DNA of 36,539 nucleotides from CAZIKB01 sp964539665 (GCA_964539665.1 CAZIKB010000064.1:1-36539); one strand, 5' to 3'; shown: positions 23,734 through 33,239, counted from the first letter of the stretch. The notes: generated from the letters alone by a model not told the origin. Translations and numbers: made by a program.

Positions 23734-24747
23734 CTATTCAAGTACTTTGACAAATGTTTCACGAAAAATGCCCTGGGCGCCAAAGCTTTCTTTAAATTTT
23801 GCCAATCCCCAATTAGGTTTCATATTTAATGTAAAAATTCCGAAATCCAGAAATTTTAGTTTTTTTCTAATTGTCCACCGAATGACTTCATAAAAAAGCA
23901 TATTCACACCCCGGTACATTTGCATTTCTTCATCATGGCTAATGTAAAAAGCTAATGCAACTTTTGTATTGCAAATAAAAAGAACAATACCAGCAATTAT
24001 TTTATTCTGTAAACTTGCTGTAAATAATTTAATTCGCTCAGGGAATATGGTTTTCAGCAGAATTAATTCATCCAATGTATGTGTTGGTTGGACATTGTGA
24101 CGCAATTTCAAATTCCTTTTTAATATATTATAAAATGTAAAATAATCCTGACACTCAGCCACTTCAACTTCCATTTTAATCGCTTTACGCACAGCTCGTC
24201 GCGATTCCGGACTGAAAATCAATAATGTGTCTTCTTCTGCGAAGTCTAATGGTATCACACTCGATACTTCTCGTTTAAGATACGTAAATCCCAAATCTAA
24301 CAGGGCAAAGTCTAAATAATTACTCGGTCTGCAATAATAGATTTGCGGCGGCAAAGTCATGCTTATACTGACGAAGCTATTTTTCTTTGCATGCTCAACC
24401 AGAGTGTCCACCAATCGAAATGTATCTCTAAATGAAAGTGCAGAAGTTACTACCGGACCGCCCACTGATGCGCCCGCATGAGAAATTAAACATTTTCCCA
24501 TGCGGTCTTTTTTACTAACGGCCGGTAATAATGCTATCCACTTCTGGTCCTTTTTTATGATTAAAGAACTGTCAACAAAGCGTTCTTTGGGATGGTAACT
24601 CAAAAACTTACGCGTATGAAAGATTGTGCCGTTGTTCGAGGACCACACAAACTTATCCCATTCGTCAGAAAAAGCTTCCGTAAATTTTTGAATTTGGAAG
24701 TTTTTTTGCTTTGCGAGGTCTTTAAAAGCTATTTCTCTATTTTTCAT
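23734..24747 (-). CDS. FemAB/GNAT-type acyltransferase
   Basis: A 337-residue protein of the FemAB-like type (two GNAT folds). It includes SSNNGTIFHTRKFLSYHP near the N-terminus, SFVSISMTLPPQIY, a basic SPESRRAVRKAIKM helix and the C-terminal GNAT core IIAGIVLFICNTKVALAFYI, then MYRGVNMLFYEVIRWTIRKK and FLDFGIF. Relatives transfer amino acids to peptidoglycan or are found in exopolysaccharide clusters. Next to two glycosyltransferases, a role in acylating or aminoacylating a surface glycan is the best inference; the substrate is unknown. Confidence 0.78.
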   Translation of the reverse strand: MKNREIAFKDLAKQKNFQIQKFTEAFSDEWDKFVWSSNNGTIFHTRKFLSYHPKERFVDSSLIIKKDQKWIALLPAVSKKDRMGKCLISHAGASVGGPVVTSALSFRDTFRLVDTLVEHAKKNSFVSISMTLPPQIYYCRPSNYLDFALLDLGFTYLKREVSSVIPLDFAEEDTLLIFSPESRRAVRKAIKMEVEVAECQDYFTFYNILKRNLKLRHNVQPTHTLDELILLKTIFPERIKLFTASLQNKIIAGIVLFICNTKVALAFYISHDEEMQMYRGVNMLFYEVIRWTIRKKLKFLDFGIFTLNMKPNWGLAKFKESFGAQGIFRETFVKVLE

Positions 24748-24879
24748 TCAACTAAGTTGAAGGCCAGTTCAATTAAAAAACTCCCTTCCAAATTTTAAAA
24801 CTGAGTAAAGTAGCGTTTGAGGTTAACTGGAAAGTTGATTTGTATTTAAACTTACTTGTATTTTGAAGCAATCCTTTTG

Positions 24880-26247
24880 CTACAAAATATACCGACTTAG
24901 ATCTTCATCTTCCACAATGTCGTTCAGGGAATCGTACACGATGTCCCTGGTTATTTCTAACTTTTTAATTTTTGAATCGGGAACTTCGAATAAAAAACTC
25001 TCCAACAGGGCTGTTAAAACTGTATGGAGTCTTCTGGCGCCGATATTTTCAGTTTTACTATTCACCTGACTGGCGATATTAGCAATTTCCTTTACAGCCT
25101 CTTGGGTAAATTTCAGAGCGACTCCTTCTGTTTTTAAAAGAGCAATATATTGCTTAGTTAATGCATTTTCCGGTTCAGTAAGAATACGGACAAAATCACG
25201 TGCCGTAAGACTGTCTAATTCTACTCGAATGGGAAAACGGCCCTGAAGTTCCGGGATCAGATCTGAAGGTTTTGAAACATGAAAAGCACCTGAGGCGATA
25301 AACAAAATATGATCGGTTTTTACCATACCATACTTTGTAAAAACACTTGTACCTTCAACCACAGGTAATAAATCTCGCTGCACTCCTTCTCTTGATACAT
25401 CTGGCCCGGCCTTACTTTTTTCACCAGCAATTTTATCAATTTCATCCAGAAAAACAATACCAGAATTTTGCACTCGCTGAACCGACTCCTGAATCACCTG
25501 TTCCATATCAATTAATTTTTGTGCTTCCTCTTGAATTAAATACTTTCTTGCTTCCGATATTTTCATTTTACGTCGTTTGGTTTTCTTAGGCATCATTCCA
25601 CCAAAAAAATCCTGAATATTCATTCCCATCTCTTCTACACCCATTGGTGAAATGATTTGCATCGAAGGGAACTGATCCGATTGTACATCCAATTCCAACA
25701 TTCGATTTTCCAATTCCCCTTTTTCGAGTTGCTTTTTCAGTTTTTCACGCGAACGCTTGTATCGTTCATCTGCGCCATTAAATTCAGCATCATCGATTTC
25801 AGAACGCTTAGTTTTTTTAGGAGGTTGAGGTAGTAATATTTCCAAAATTCTTTCACCTGCATGCTTTTCAGCAAATTCCTCCACTTCTTCAGTTTTCTCT
25901 GATTTAACCATCGATACTGCTAAATCCGCAAGATCACGAATAATCGATTCCACATCTCTGCCTACATATCCAACTTCTGTGAATTTTGATGCCTCCACCT
26001 TAATAAAAGGAGCATTTGCGAGTCGGGCTAATCTTCGTGAAATTTCAGTTTTACCAACACCGGTAGGGCCTATCAAAATAATATTGTTGGGATAAATTTC
26101 GTCCCTCAGGTCTTCTTGTACTTGCAGGCGTCGCCACCGATTTCTGAGTGCAATCGCAACAGATTTTTTTGCCTTATCTTGTCCAATGATATATTTGTCT
26201 AGTTCTTCAACGATTTGTCTGGGTGTAAATTCTTTTATATCCAGCAT
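24880..26247 (-). CDS. hslU: ATP-dependent protease ATPase subunit HslU (ClpY)
   Basis: A 455-residue AAA+ unfoldase. Walker A is GPTGVGKT (residues 60-67), followed by KVEASKFTEVGYVGRDVES (GYVG pore loop). A charged intermediate domain spans about residues 115-240. Walker B is IVFLDEIDKIA, and the sensor region has GAFHVSKPSDLIPELQGRFP. The C-terminus EDEDLSRYIL is the tail that docks into HslV and activates it. HslU hexamers feed unfolded protein to HslV. It begins 18 nt after hslV, with AAGGA about 9 nt before the ATG, so the pair is an operon. Confidence 0.98.
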   Translation of the reverse strand: MLDIKEFTPRQIVEELDKYIIGQDKAKKSVAIALRNRWRRLQVQEDLRDEIYPNNIILIGPTGVGKTEISRRLARLANAPFIKVEASKFTEVGYVGRDVESIIRDLADLAVSMVKSEKTEEVEEFAEKHAGERILEILLPQPPKKTKRSEIDDAEFNGADERYKRSREKLKKQLEKGELENRMLELDVQSDQFPSMQIISPMGVEEMGMNIQDFFGGMMPKKTKRRKMKISEARKYLIQEEAQKLIDMEQVIQESVQRVQNSGIVFLDEIDKIAGEKSKAGPDVSREGVQRDLLPVVEGTSVFTKYGMVKTDHILFIASGAFHVSKPSDLIPELQGRFPIRVELDSLTARDFVRILTEPENALTKQYIALLKTEGVALKFTQEAVKEIANIASQVNSKTENIGARRLHTVLTALLESFLFEVPDSKIKKLEITRDIVYDSLNDIVEDEDLSRYIL

Positions 26248-26265
26248 TCACATTTTTCCTTATTA

Positions 26266-26799
26266 TTACAATTCCTGAATGGTCAAATTTGAATTAGTAT
26301 AAATGCAAATATTTGCAGCAATTTTCAATGATTCTTCAACAATGGTTTTAGCATCCAAATTGGAATGCTTTATTAACGCACTGGCCGCCGCCTTGGCGTA
26401 ACTTCCTCCCGAGCCGATGGCAATTATATTGTCATCTGGTTCAATCACATCACCTGTTCCGGATATGAGAAAAATGCTCTTATTATCCATTACAATTAAT
26501 TGTGCTTCAAGACGTCTGAGGTATCTGTCTGTTCGCCACTCCTTTGCTAACTCTACCGCAGCTCTACTGAGATTGCCTTCGTACTGCTCAAGACGTTTCT
26601 CGAACTTTTCAACCAAAGTGAAGGCATCGGCTGAGGCTCCGGCGAATCCGGATAAAACAGAATCATTAAATATTCTTCTTATTTTTTTTGCTTTTAATTT
26701 TAAAATGGAATCCCCAAATGTAACCTGACCGTCGCCTCCCAGAGCGCTCTTTCCATTATGTTGAACCCCTAAAATAGTTGTACTTTTTATCATTTTCAT
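26266..26799 (-). CDS. hslV: ATP-dependent protease proteolytic subunit HslV (ClpQ)
   Basis: A 177-residue proteasome-beta-like peptidase: STTILGVQHNGKSALGGDGQ, then FAGASADAFTLVEKFE, AVELAKEWRTDRYLRRLEA and GSGGSYAKAAASAL. The catalytic N-terminal Thr is the first T of TTILG and here follows MKMIKS (or MIKS if the second Met is used). A propeptide of 4-6 residues must therefore be removed, rather than Met alone as in E. coli. HslV forms a double hexamer capped by HslU. Confidence 0.98.
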   Translation of the reverse strand: MKMIKSTTILGVQHNGKSALGGDGQVTFGDSILKLKAKKIRRIFNDSVLSGFAGASADAFTLVEKFEKRLEQYEGNLSRAAVELAKEWRTDRYLRRLEAQLIVMDNKSIFLISGTGDVIEPDDNIIAIGSGGSYAKAAASALIKHSNLDAKTIVEESLKIAANICIYTNSNLTIQEL

Positions 26800-27040
26800 T
26801 TCAATTTATTAAACCTTATTATGTCATATATAGAAATCATGAATGTAAATTCAACTTATTGTCATTGTTTATAGTATTACCAGTGAACTTTTGCATTTTT
26901 TTCAAAGCAAACCAGAAATCTAAAACAGGAAACCGAAATTCGTCATTTATAGGATTACATTTGCTAAACCAACTCTGGAATTCCGTTTTGCTGATTTCGC
27001 ATTTCGTTGTGCGGCTTCGCCGCGTTAAGAATAAAGCAGG
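26800..27040. other. Intergenic region between hslV and rpoN
   Basis: No gene is seen in these 240 bp. A GC-rich hairpin (GCGGC-TTC-GCCGC, 27011-27023) lies about 18 bp after the rpoN stop on the minus strand. It may act as a weak terminator or transcript-stabilising 3' structure, but it lacks a following T run. The hslV promoter must lie here. Confidence 0.35.
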
Positions 27041-28498
27041 TTAAATTTTTCTTCGTAAACGTGAAACTGGAATCATCATCTGTTCACGATATTTAGCAAC
27101 TGTACGGCGCGCCACATTAAATCCTTTGCCTTTTAAATACATTGCTATCTTCAGATCATTTAAAGGTTTATTAGGATCTTCCTTCTCAATTATATCTTTT
27201 ATGATGGATTTAATGGTTTTATTTGATACATCATCCCCTACGTCACTTTTAATCCTTTCGCTGAAAAAGTATTTTAACTCAAATACACCATACTCAGTTT
27301 GTACATACTTTCCATTAGTTACACGGCTAATTGTAGAAATATCCATACCTATTTCATCAGCGATATCTTTTAAGATCATAGGTTTTAAATTATCTTTACC
27401 ATGTTCAAAAAAATCTCGTTGTTTATCAATTATCGTCTCAAGAACCCTTAATATAGTTGCTCTTCTTTGATGAATTGAATTTATTAGCCAGCGAGCAGAC
27501 TCTAAACTCTGGCGAATATAGTCCCGAGTTTCTTTAGATGACTTTTTCTTATCTAATAATAATTTTTTATAAGAATTATTTATTCTAAGATGAGGGATAT
27601 TCCAATCATTCATAACAATTCTGAAATCACCATTGTCTCTTTCCACCACTAAATCTGGAATAATGACATTTGTGTGATAAATAACATAACCTTCACCAGG
27701 CTTTGGATTCAATTTAGTTATTTCTGTTATTGAATCTCGAATATCGTCCAGGGAAACATTGATTTTTTTTATAATTTTTTCATAACGTTTATTTGTGAAA
27801 TCCTCAAAATGATTTTCAAGGATTTCAAGTACTATAGTCTTATCTGGATTTTTTTCCTTCATTTGAATCAATAAGCATTCCTGGAGGCTTCTTGCCCCGA
27901 TTCCGATAGGTTCAAACAGCTGAATTACCTTTAACACTTTTTCAACCGATTCCTTTGTGGTCTCAAGGTTTTCAGCAATCATTTCTATTAAGTAGGATAA
28001 ATAACCAGCTTCATTTATGTTCCAAATAATATATTCACCAATTGCAGTTTCTTCATCAGATAAATTACTCATATGAAGTTGGGTTAAAAGATGTTCTGGT
28101 AGTGTAGTCTGCGAAACTTCAGGTCGTTCGAATATTTCAGCGCTATTATCCTTGGGCATTCTAAATTCATAAACATCTTCATCATTTAAAATGGACTCCC
28201 AATCTACTTCCTGTTTTTCAATGTCATCGATCGCATCTTCTTCTTTTTCAATATCTACTTCATTATTATCATCTTTTATTTCGACTTCTAAAGCTTGAAC
28301 AGGTTCCTCCTCCATTTCCTCTACTAATTCCGTCTCCATTTGTTCGTCAAGTTCCAATAATGGATTCATTTCAAGTTCAATCTTGAGTTTTTGTTCCAAT
28401 CTTAAAAGTGGCAATTGCAGTAGAGATGAAAGCAGTACCTGCTGAGGAGACTGTTTCAATTGTAGACTGAGTCTTTGACTTAAATTAATACCAGGCAT
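27041..28498 (-). CDS. rpoN: RNA polymerase sigma-54 factor RpoN
   Basis: A 485-residue sigma-54. Region I is Gln/Leu-rich (SQRLSLQLKQSPQQVLLSSL) and contacts enhancer-binding activators. A very acidic region II follows (about residues 50-110). The core-binding region comes next, then the DNA-binding part with a helix-turn-helix (KDIADEIGMDISTISRVTNG) and the RpoN box ARRTVAKYRE (463-472). It directs transcription from -24/-12 promoters and needs AAA+ activators, none of which is encoded here. It follows lptB by 53 nt, the same order as in E. coli. Confidence 0.98.
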   Translation of the reverse strand: MPGINLSQRLSLQLKQSPQQVLLSSLLQLPLLRLEQKLKIELEMNPLLELDEQMETELVEEMEEEPVQALEVEIKDDNNEVDIEKEEDAIDDIEKQEVDWESILNDEDVYEFRMPKDNSAEIFERPEVSQTTLPEHLLTQLHMSNLSDEETAIGEYIIWNINEAGYLSYLIEMIAENLETTKESVEKVLKVIQLFEPIGIGARSLQECLLIQMKEKNPDKTIVLEILENHFEDFTNKRYEKIIKKINVSLDDIRDSITEITKLNPKPGEGYVIYHTNVIIPDLVVERDNGDFRIVMNDWNIPHLRINNSYKKLLLDKKKSSKETRDYIRQSLESARWLINSIHQRRATILRVLETIIDKQRDFFEHGKDNLKPMILKDIADEIGMDISTISRVTNGKYVQTEYGVFELKYFFSERIKSDVGDDVSNKTIKSIIKDIIEKEDPNKPLNDLKIAMYLKGKGFNVARRTVAKYREQMMIPVSRLRRKI

Positions 28499-28551
28499 AA
28501 TTCATCACCATTTTATTTCTAGTCAATTCCATTTATTTTAATCCTTTAATT

Positions 28552-29274
28552 TTATCTATTTAGTTTAAATTTCTCACCTAAATATAGTTTGAGAGTTGCA
28601 GGATCGTTTGCTAAATAATGTGCCGTTCCTGTCTTAAGAACGCTCCCATCATACATAAGATAAGCCCGGTCTGTTATGGAGAGTGTCTCATGCACATTAT
28701 GGTCAGTAATTAAAACACCAATTTGTTTCGATTTTAAATTTTGTACTATATTCTGGATTTCTTCCACAGCAATTGGATCTACACCTGCAAAAGGTTCGTC
28801 TAATAAAATAAATTTTGGATTCGTCACTAACGCCCGAGTTATTTCAACACGGCGGCGTTCGCCTCCGGAAAGGGTATAAGCCTTATTTTTCGCTAAATGT
28901 GATATATTCAATTCTTCTAATAAAGCTTCTAAACGCCCCTGGCGTTCGCCATTTGTTAAATCCAATGTTTCAAGAATGGCCATTATATTTTGCTCGACAG
29001 TTAAACGCCGAAAAATTGACGGCTCCTGGGATAGATATCCGATTCCCAGTCTGGCTCTTTTATACATCGGTAATTTTGTAATATCTTGATCTTGTAAATA
29101 AATTCTACCTGCATTGGGTGAAATCATACCTGTGATCATGTAAAATGTAGTCGTTTTTCCTGCACCATTCGGACCCAGTAATCCAACAATTTCTCCTCGC
29201 CCGACAGTGATACTGACCTCATTTACCACTTTTCTTTTTCTATATGCTTTTACAAGCCCTTCAGATTTTAACAT
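28552..29274 (-). CDS. lptB: LPS export ABC transporter ATP-binding protein LptB
   Basis: A 240-residue ABC ATPase: Walker A GPNGAGKTT, Q-loop YLSQEPSIFRRLTVEQN, signature LSGGERRR, Walker B FILLDEPFAGVDPIAVEEI, and H-loop ITDHNVHETL. The closing DGSVLKTGTAHYLANDP is characteristic of LptB. It powers the LptB2FG transporter that extracts lipopolysaccharide from the inner membrane; lptF and lptG are not in the window. It sits between the OstA-like gene and rpoN. Confidence 0.97.
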   Translation of the reverse strand: MLKSEGLVKAYRKRKVVNEVSITVGRGEIVGLLGPNGAGKTTTFYMITGMISPNAGRIYLQDQDITKLPMYKRARLGIGYLSQEPSIFRRLTVEQNIMAILETLDLTNGERQGRLEALLEELNISHLAKNKAYTLSGGERRRVEITRALVTNPKFILLDEPFAGVDPIAVEEIQNIVQNLKSKQIGVLITDHNVHETLSITDRAYLMYDGSVLKTGTAHYLANDPATLKLYLGEKFKLNR

Positions 29275-29341
29275 CAGCTCTGTGTCTTCAAGTAGTATTG
29301 GTAATTCAAATGGACTCTAATAATCTGTTGCCCATATTTCC

Positions 29342-30442
29342 TCACAACTTTGGAGGAGAAAATTTTCCTGAAGCAAATTCCGGATTACTGGTTACAGTGA
29401 CATGCTTTATTTTATCATTTTTTAATATAATCACGATCTTATCACCTGATACTTCATTAACACCTCTATACTCATTATTTTCAATGTGATGATAGCGGCT
29501 GGTAGCCTGGTTTTCAATGATCACTTTTTCAAGTTTTTTATCTTTAAAAAATAAATTCATAGTTTGGCCAGTTAGCTTGTTTACCCAACGTCCCTTATTT
29601 AAACTATCAGCATCCGATATGGCCTCGGCATTCCCTATTACCCGTGCCTGGATTAATTGCGAATTTTCCAAAAATAGTTTGAGTGTATCTCCTGATATTT
29701 TTTGATTCGATTGAGTTATACTCGGATTTTCTGTTAATAGAGTTCTTTCTTCTTCTTTAAAATATTCAGCGCGTTTACAAGTTGCATTTGAACCTTGCTG
29801 AATAATCTTCACATCTCCAGTAACTAAAGTTCGCCTCCCGTCATCAAAAAACTCCATGGTATCCCCGATTATGGTCATGGTTTCAATTCCAAGGCTATCG
29901 AATTTTATATAAATTGGATTTTGAAATATTTTGCCATACTTTTCTTCTCGTAAATAGTCTACATATCCACCTTTTAAAACAGTCCTTTCCTCAGGATTTA
30001 TTATACGGACATTATTCTCTGAAATTATTTTGTTTTCTTTTTTATAATACGTCAACCGATCAGCTTTTGTCGTGTCTTTTTCACTGATGCTTATCACGTT
30101 ACCAGAAGCAACTTGTTTTGCATCATTTTGATAGAAATAGACTGTATCTGCAAATAAGGTTTTCGTTTCATCAAATATTTGAACCTGCCCAATTAAAGCG
30201 GTTGGATCTTGATTTAACGTTTGAATCGCCAGATCACACAATATGATAGTACTACCTTGTTGAAATTTAACATTACCTTCCACCATTTGCTTTATTTGCG
30301 TCCCCACAGTCTCTCTTTGTAATACATCAGCATGAATTAATCGTAATCGTTCTTTTTGTTCCTGACTAAAAAGGGGGAAAGACAAAATGAAAACAAAAAT
30401 TAAAATATATGAAATATTATTTCTTATCTTTGGAACTTTCAT
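29342..30442 (-). CDS. OstA/LptA-like periplasmic protein
   Basis: A 366-residue protein with an N-terminal signal peptide (NNISYILIFVFILSFPLFS) and then repeated OstA-type beta-jellyroll units. Each has a GN/GD turn followed by an alternating strand (EGNVKFQQGST, ASGNVISISEKDTTKADRL, VTGDVKIIQQGSNATCKRAE). It is about twice the length of E. coli LptA (185), consistent with the longer OstA-like proteins of FCB-type bacteria. It should form part of the periplasmic LPS bridge between LptC and the outer membrane. Its start overlaps the lptC end by 26 nt, so the two are tightly coupled. Confidence 0.85.
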   Translation of the reverse strand: MKVPKIRNNISYILIFVFILSFPLFSQEQKERLRLIHADVLQRETVGTQIKQMVEGNVKFQQGSTIILCDLAIQTLNQDPTALIGQVQIFDETKTLFADTVYFYQNDAKQVASGNVISISEKDTTKADRLTYYKKENKIISENNVRIINPEERTVLKGGYVDYLREEKYGKIFQNPIYIKFDSLGIETMTIIGDTMEFFDDGRRTLVTGDVKIIQQGSNATCKRAEYFKEEERTLLTENPSITQSNQKISGDTLKLFLENSQLIQARVIGNAEAISDADSLNKGRWVNKLTGQTMNLFFKDKKLEKVIIENQATSRYHHIENNEYRGVNEVSGDKIVIILKNDKIKHVTVTSNPEFASGKFSPPKL

Positions 30443-31004
30443 TAGTTGGCGATTCCATGTCCTGAAGGTCCAAGCTTGATTGGGTTATTCCGCTTGGTTT
30501 TTTAATAGTCCAGTTTTTTAAAGAATTATCCGACTCAAATCCAACACCATTGATTGTGTCATTCTCGGCCGTAATAATAGTAACATATTCATCTGTTAAT
30601 ATTTTTCCACTATATTCCCGCCAATGAATTTTCTCAGAATACAATTTGAATCCGTTATCCGAAAGTACTCTGACATTTCCCCACAAATCGAGATTTCTTT
30701 TACCGTCAGCTAATTCTGCCTCAGCGGCATATATTTTTGAAGTATGTACTCCATTTGAATCATAAAAATCAAGTTCAACTCCCTGATCAAATTTTATTTT
30801 TTTCCTGTTCGAATATTTTTGCATATGCACGTATTTAATCTTTGACGTGATCATGCCATCGCTGGTCGAAGTTATAGTTGAATTCCAGCCCTCCTGATCA
30901 GGCACATCACTTCCCTCCGGCTGATTTGTGGTCAGTTCATGCTTTGATTGACAGGCGACAACAAGCACTGTACAAAAGAATATTTTAACAATAAAATGTT
31001 TCAT
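30417..31004 (-). CDS. lptC: LptC-like LPS export lipoprotein
   Basis: About 195 residues from the ATG at 31004; the longer frame would use a TTG at 31028. This start places MKHFIVKIFFCTVLVVAC at the N-terminus, a lipoprotein signal with Cys as the acylated residue, whereas E. coli LptC is anchored by a membrane helix. The body carries the LptC/OstA pattern SKIKYVHMQKYSNRKKIKF, VELDFYDSNGVHTSKIYAAE, GNVRVLSDNGFKLYSEKIHW and GKILTDEYVTI. It would hand LPS from LptB2FG to the OstA-like bridge. Order lptC-ostA-lptB-rpoN supports the call. Confidence 0.85.
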   Translation of the reverse strand: MKHFIVKIFFCTVLVVACQSKHELTTNQPEGSDVPDQEGWNSTITSTSDGMITSKIKYVHMQKYSNRKKIKFDQGVELDFYDSNGVHTSKIYAAEAELADGKRNLDLWGNVRVLSDNGFKLYSEKIHWREYSGKILTDEYVTIITAENDTINGVGFESDNSLKNWTIKKPSGITQSSLDLQDMESPTNESSKDKK

Positions 31005-31143
31005 TATTTTTATATCGTCAACTTTCAATAAAATATCAATTTATCATCCACCAATTGTAAAATTTACTATATAAATTACATAAATGCACAAATTATATTT
31101 TAATACAAATAACACAACAATAATTATATATTTATTGAACCAG

Positions 31144-32781
31144 TTAAGTTGTGACGGAATTTTTCTTTTGATACTGCAGTGCAGCCCTCACAAAGTCCCG
31201 AAAAAGTGGATGGGGTTTCAACACCCTGGATTTCAATTCGGGATGAAACTGCACACCAAAAAACCACGGATGGTTTTGTAATTCGATAATTTCTACTAAA
31301 TTGGTTTCCGGATTAAACCCGGTGGCAATCATACCTTTTTTTTCCAACTCGTCTACAAATATATTATTTACCTCATATCGATGTCGATGTCTTTCAGAAA
31401 TTTCCTCGCTGCCATAAATATCAAAAGTGCGAGTGCTTTGCCTGATTCTGCAGGTATAAGCACCCAGACGCATGGTTCCTCCCATTTTAGAAATATTTTT
31501 TTGTTCTTCCATGATGTCAATCACAGGGAATTCCGTTTGAGCCGAAAATTCGACACCATTTGCGTTTTCCATTCCACAGACATTACGAGCAAATTCAATA
31601 ATAGCACATTGCATTCCCAGGCAAATTCCAAAATATGGCAGCTGCTTTTCTCTTGCAAATTTCGCTGAAGCTACTTTTCCTTCAATTCCACGATTTCCAA
31701 ATCCGCCTGGAATAAGTATACCTGACACCCCTTCAAACTTATTACCAATACCCTGACATTCAATATCTTCTGAATCAATCCATTTTAAACCAACATGCGT
31801 ATGATTTGCAACCCCGGCATGGACAAATGCTTCGATAATGCTTTTGTACGAATCTTTCAATTCTATATATTTACCACACACTGCTATGCTGACTTTTTCC
31901 TCCGGATTCTTAATTCTGTTAACAAATACTTCCCATTTACTCAGATCTGGTTTATTAGAATTAAGTTGGAATTTTTCAATGATGCTGTCGCCAACACCGC
32001 CTTCTTCAAATATTAGCGGCACCTCATAAATGCTTTGTACATCCCGAGCTTCAATTACGTCGCTTTCCGGGACGTTGCAAAATAATCCAATCTTATTTCT
32101 TAATTCAACCTCTAAACGGGTTTCACAGCGGCAAAGAAGAACGTCAGGTTGAATGCCAATTTCTCTTAACCGCATGACCGAATGTTGAGTCGGTTTGGTT
32201 TTAAATTCACCGGCTGCTTTAATATATGGCACTAAAGTCAAATGAATGTTAAGTGAATTTTTATGCCCTACCTCCAGGCATAACTGGCGAATAGCTTCAA
32301 GGAAAGGAAGACTTTCAATGTCGCCAACTGTCCCACCTACTTCCACGATTATTACATCATAAACAATATCTTTTCTACCTGCTTGTTTAATTCTATTTCT
32401 GATTTCATCTGTGATATGCGGGATTACTTGAACCGTTTTACCAAGAAAGTCACCGCGGCGTTCTTTCATAATAACTGAATAATAAATTTGACCCGTTGTG
32501 GCATTATTTTGCGTGGTCATATCTTCATCAATAAAACGCTCGTAATGACCCAGGTCAAGGTCAGTTTCGGCGCCGTCATTTGTTACGTAAACTTCGCCAT
32601 GTTGATAGGGACTCAGTGTGCCTGGGTCCACATTTATGTACGGATCTAATTTGAGTATAGTAAGTTTCAGGCCTCGTGATTTTAATAATAAACCTATTGA
32701 AGCAGAGGCAATACCTTTTCCTAATGCAGATACAACTCCACCAGTAATAAAAATATATTTAGTTTTATCGTTAACCGCCAT
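31144..32781 (-). CDS. pyrG: CTP synthase PyrG
   Basis: A 545-residue protein of the usual length. The N-terminal synthetase has KYIFITGGVVSALGKGIASA and DPYINVDPGTLSPYQHGEVY; the C-terminal class I glutaminase has PGGFGNRGIEGK, YFGICLGMQ (catalytic Cys) and VQFHPELKSR (His and Glu). It makes CTP from UTP, ATP and glutamine. No Shine-Dalgarno sequence is evident before the ATG; the leader is A/T only. It starts 27 nt after the gatC stop, so it may depend on read-through from gatC. Confidence 0.98.
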   Translation of the reverse strand: MAVNDKTKYIFITGGVVSALGKGIASASIGLLLKSRGLKLTILKLDPYINVDPGTLSPYQHGEVYVTNDGAETDLDLGHYERFIDEDMTTQNNATTGQIYYSVIMKERRGDFLGKTVQVIPHITDEIRNRIKQAGRKDIVYDVIIVEVGGTVGDIESLPFLEAIRQLCLEVGHKNSLNIHLTLVPYIKAAGEFKTKPTQHSVMRLREIGIQPDVLLCRCETRLEVELRNKIGLFCNVPESDVIEARDVQSIYEVPLIFEEGGVGDSIIEKFQLNSNKPDLSKWEVFVNRIKNPEEKVSIAVCGKYIELKDSYKSIIEAFVHAGVANHTHVGLKWIDSEDIECQGIGNKFEGVSGILIPGGFGNRGIEGKVASAKFAREKQLPYFGICLGMQCAIIEFARNVCGMENANGVEFSAQTEFPVIDIMEEQKNISKMGGTMRLGAYTCRIRQSTRTFDIYGSEEISERHRHRYEVNNIFVDELEKKGMIATGFNPETNLVEIIELQNHPWFFGVQFHPELKSRVLKPHPLFRDFVRAALQYQKKNSVTT

Positions 32782-32808
32782 AATATTTTTTTAAATTGAT
32801 ATAGATTA

Positions 32809-33096
32809 TCAACCAATTACCTTGGGCACACTAAAATAACCTTTCTTTTTTGCAGGCGCATTTTCTAAAGCCTCTTCTTGCTTAATCCAACCTTCACTTT
32901 TGTCATCACGAAAAATGTTCTTCAAATCAATAACATGTGAAGTTGGTTCTATCATATCTGTTTCCAATTCGTTAAGTTTTTTCATATATATTACTATTTG
33001 ATCAAGCTGTTTAGCTATTCTTTTCTGTTCTTGCGGCTGGAATTGCAGTTTTGCTAATTTCGCAACTTTTTTCACATCCTGGATAGTAATTGGCAT
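32809..33096 (-). CDS. gatC: Asp-tRNA(Asn)/Glu-tRNA(Gln) amidotransferase subunit C
   Basis: A 95-residue GatC: ITIQDVKKVAKLAKLQFQPQ, LNELETDMIEPTSHVIDLKN, FRDD and the closing GYFSVPKVIG are family features. The ATG at 33096 is preferred because AGGAG stands 5 nt before it; a GTG one codon upstream would be too close. GatC is the small tether between GatA and GatB in the enzyme that amidates mischarged Glu-tRNA(Gln) or Asp-tRNA(Asn). Neither gatA nor gatB is in the window, so the complex is encoded at separate loci. Confidence 0.95.
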   Translation of the reverse strand: MPITIQDVKKVAKLAKLQFQPQEQKRIAKQLDQIVIYMKKLNELETDMIEPTSHVIDLKNIFRDDKSEGWIKQEEALENAPAKKKGYFSVPKVIG

Positions 33097-33239
33097 CACG
33101 TCTCCTGAAAATTTATGTTGTACCTGTATTTTTCACAAACGTAATATAAAACAATTCGCTATGATTGTCAAGCCATTTTAAATGAATGGCACAATTTTTG
33201 TAAATATCTATTTGTATTTAAATTTCAACACTTCCTAAA

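Noticed and set aside
33187..33202. Sigma-54-like promoter TGGCAC-N5-TTGTA on the plus strand
   Set aside because: It reads away from every gene nearby (all are on the minus strand), the -12 element is TTGT rather than TTGC, and a single near match is expected by chance in this AT-rich sequence.
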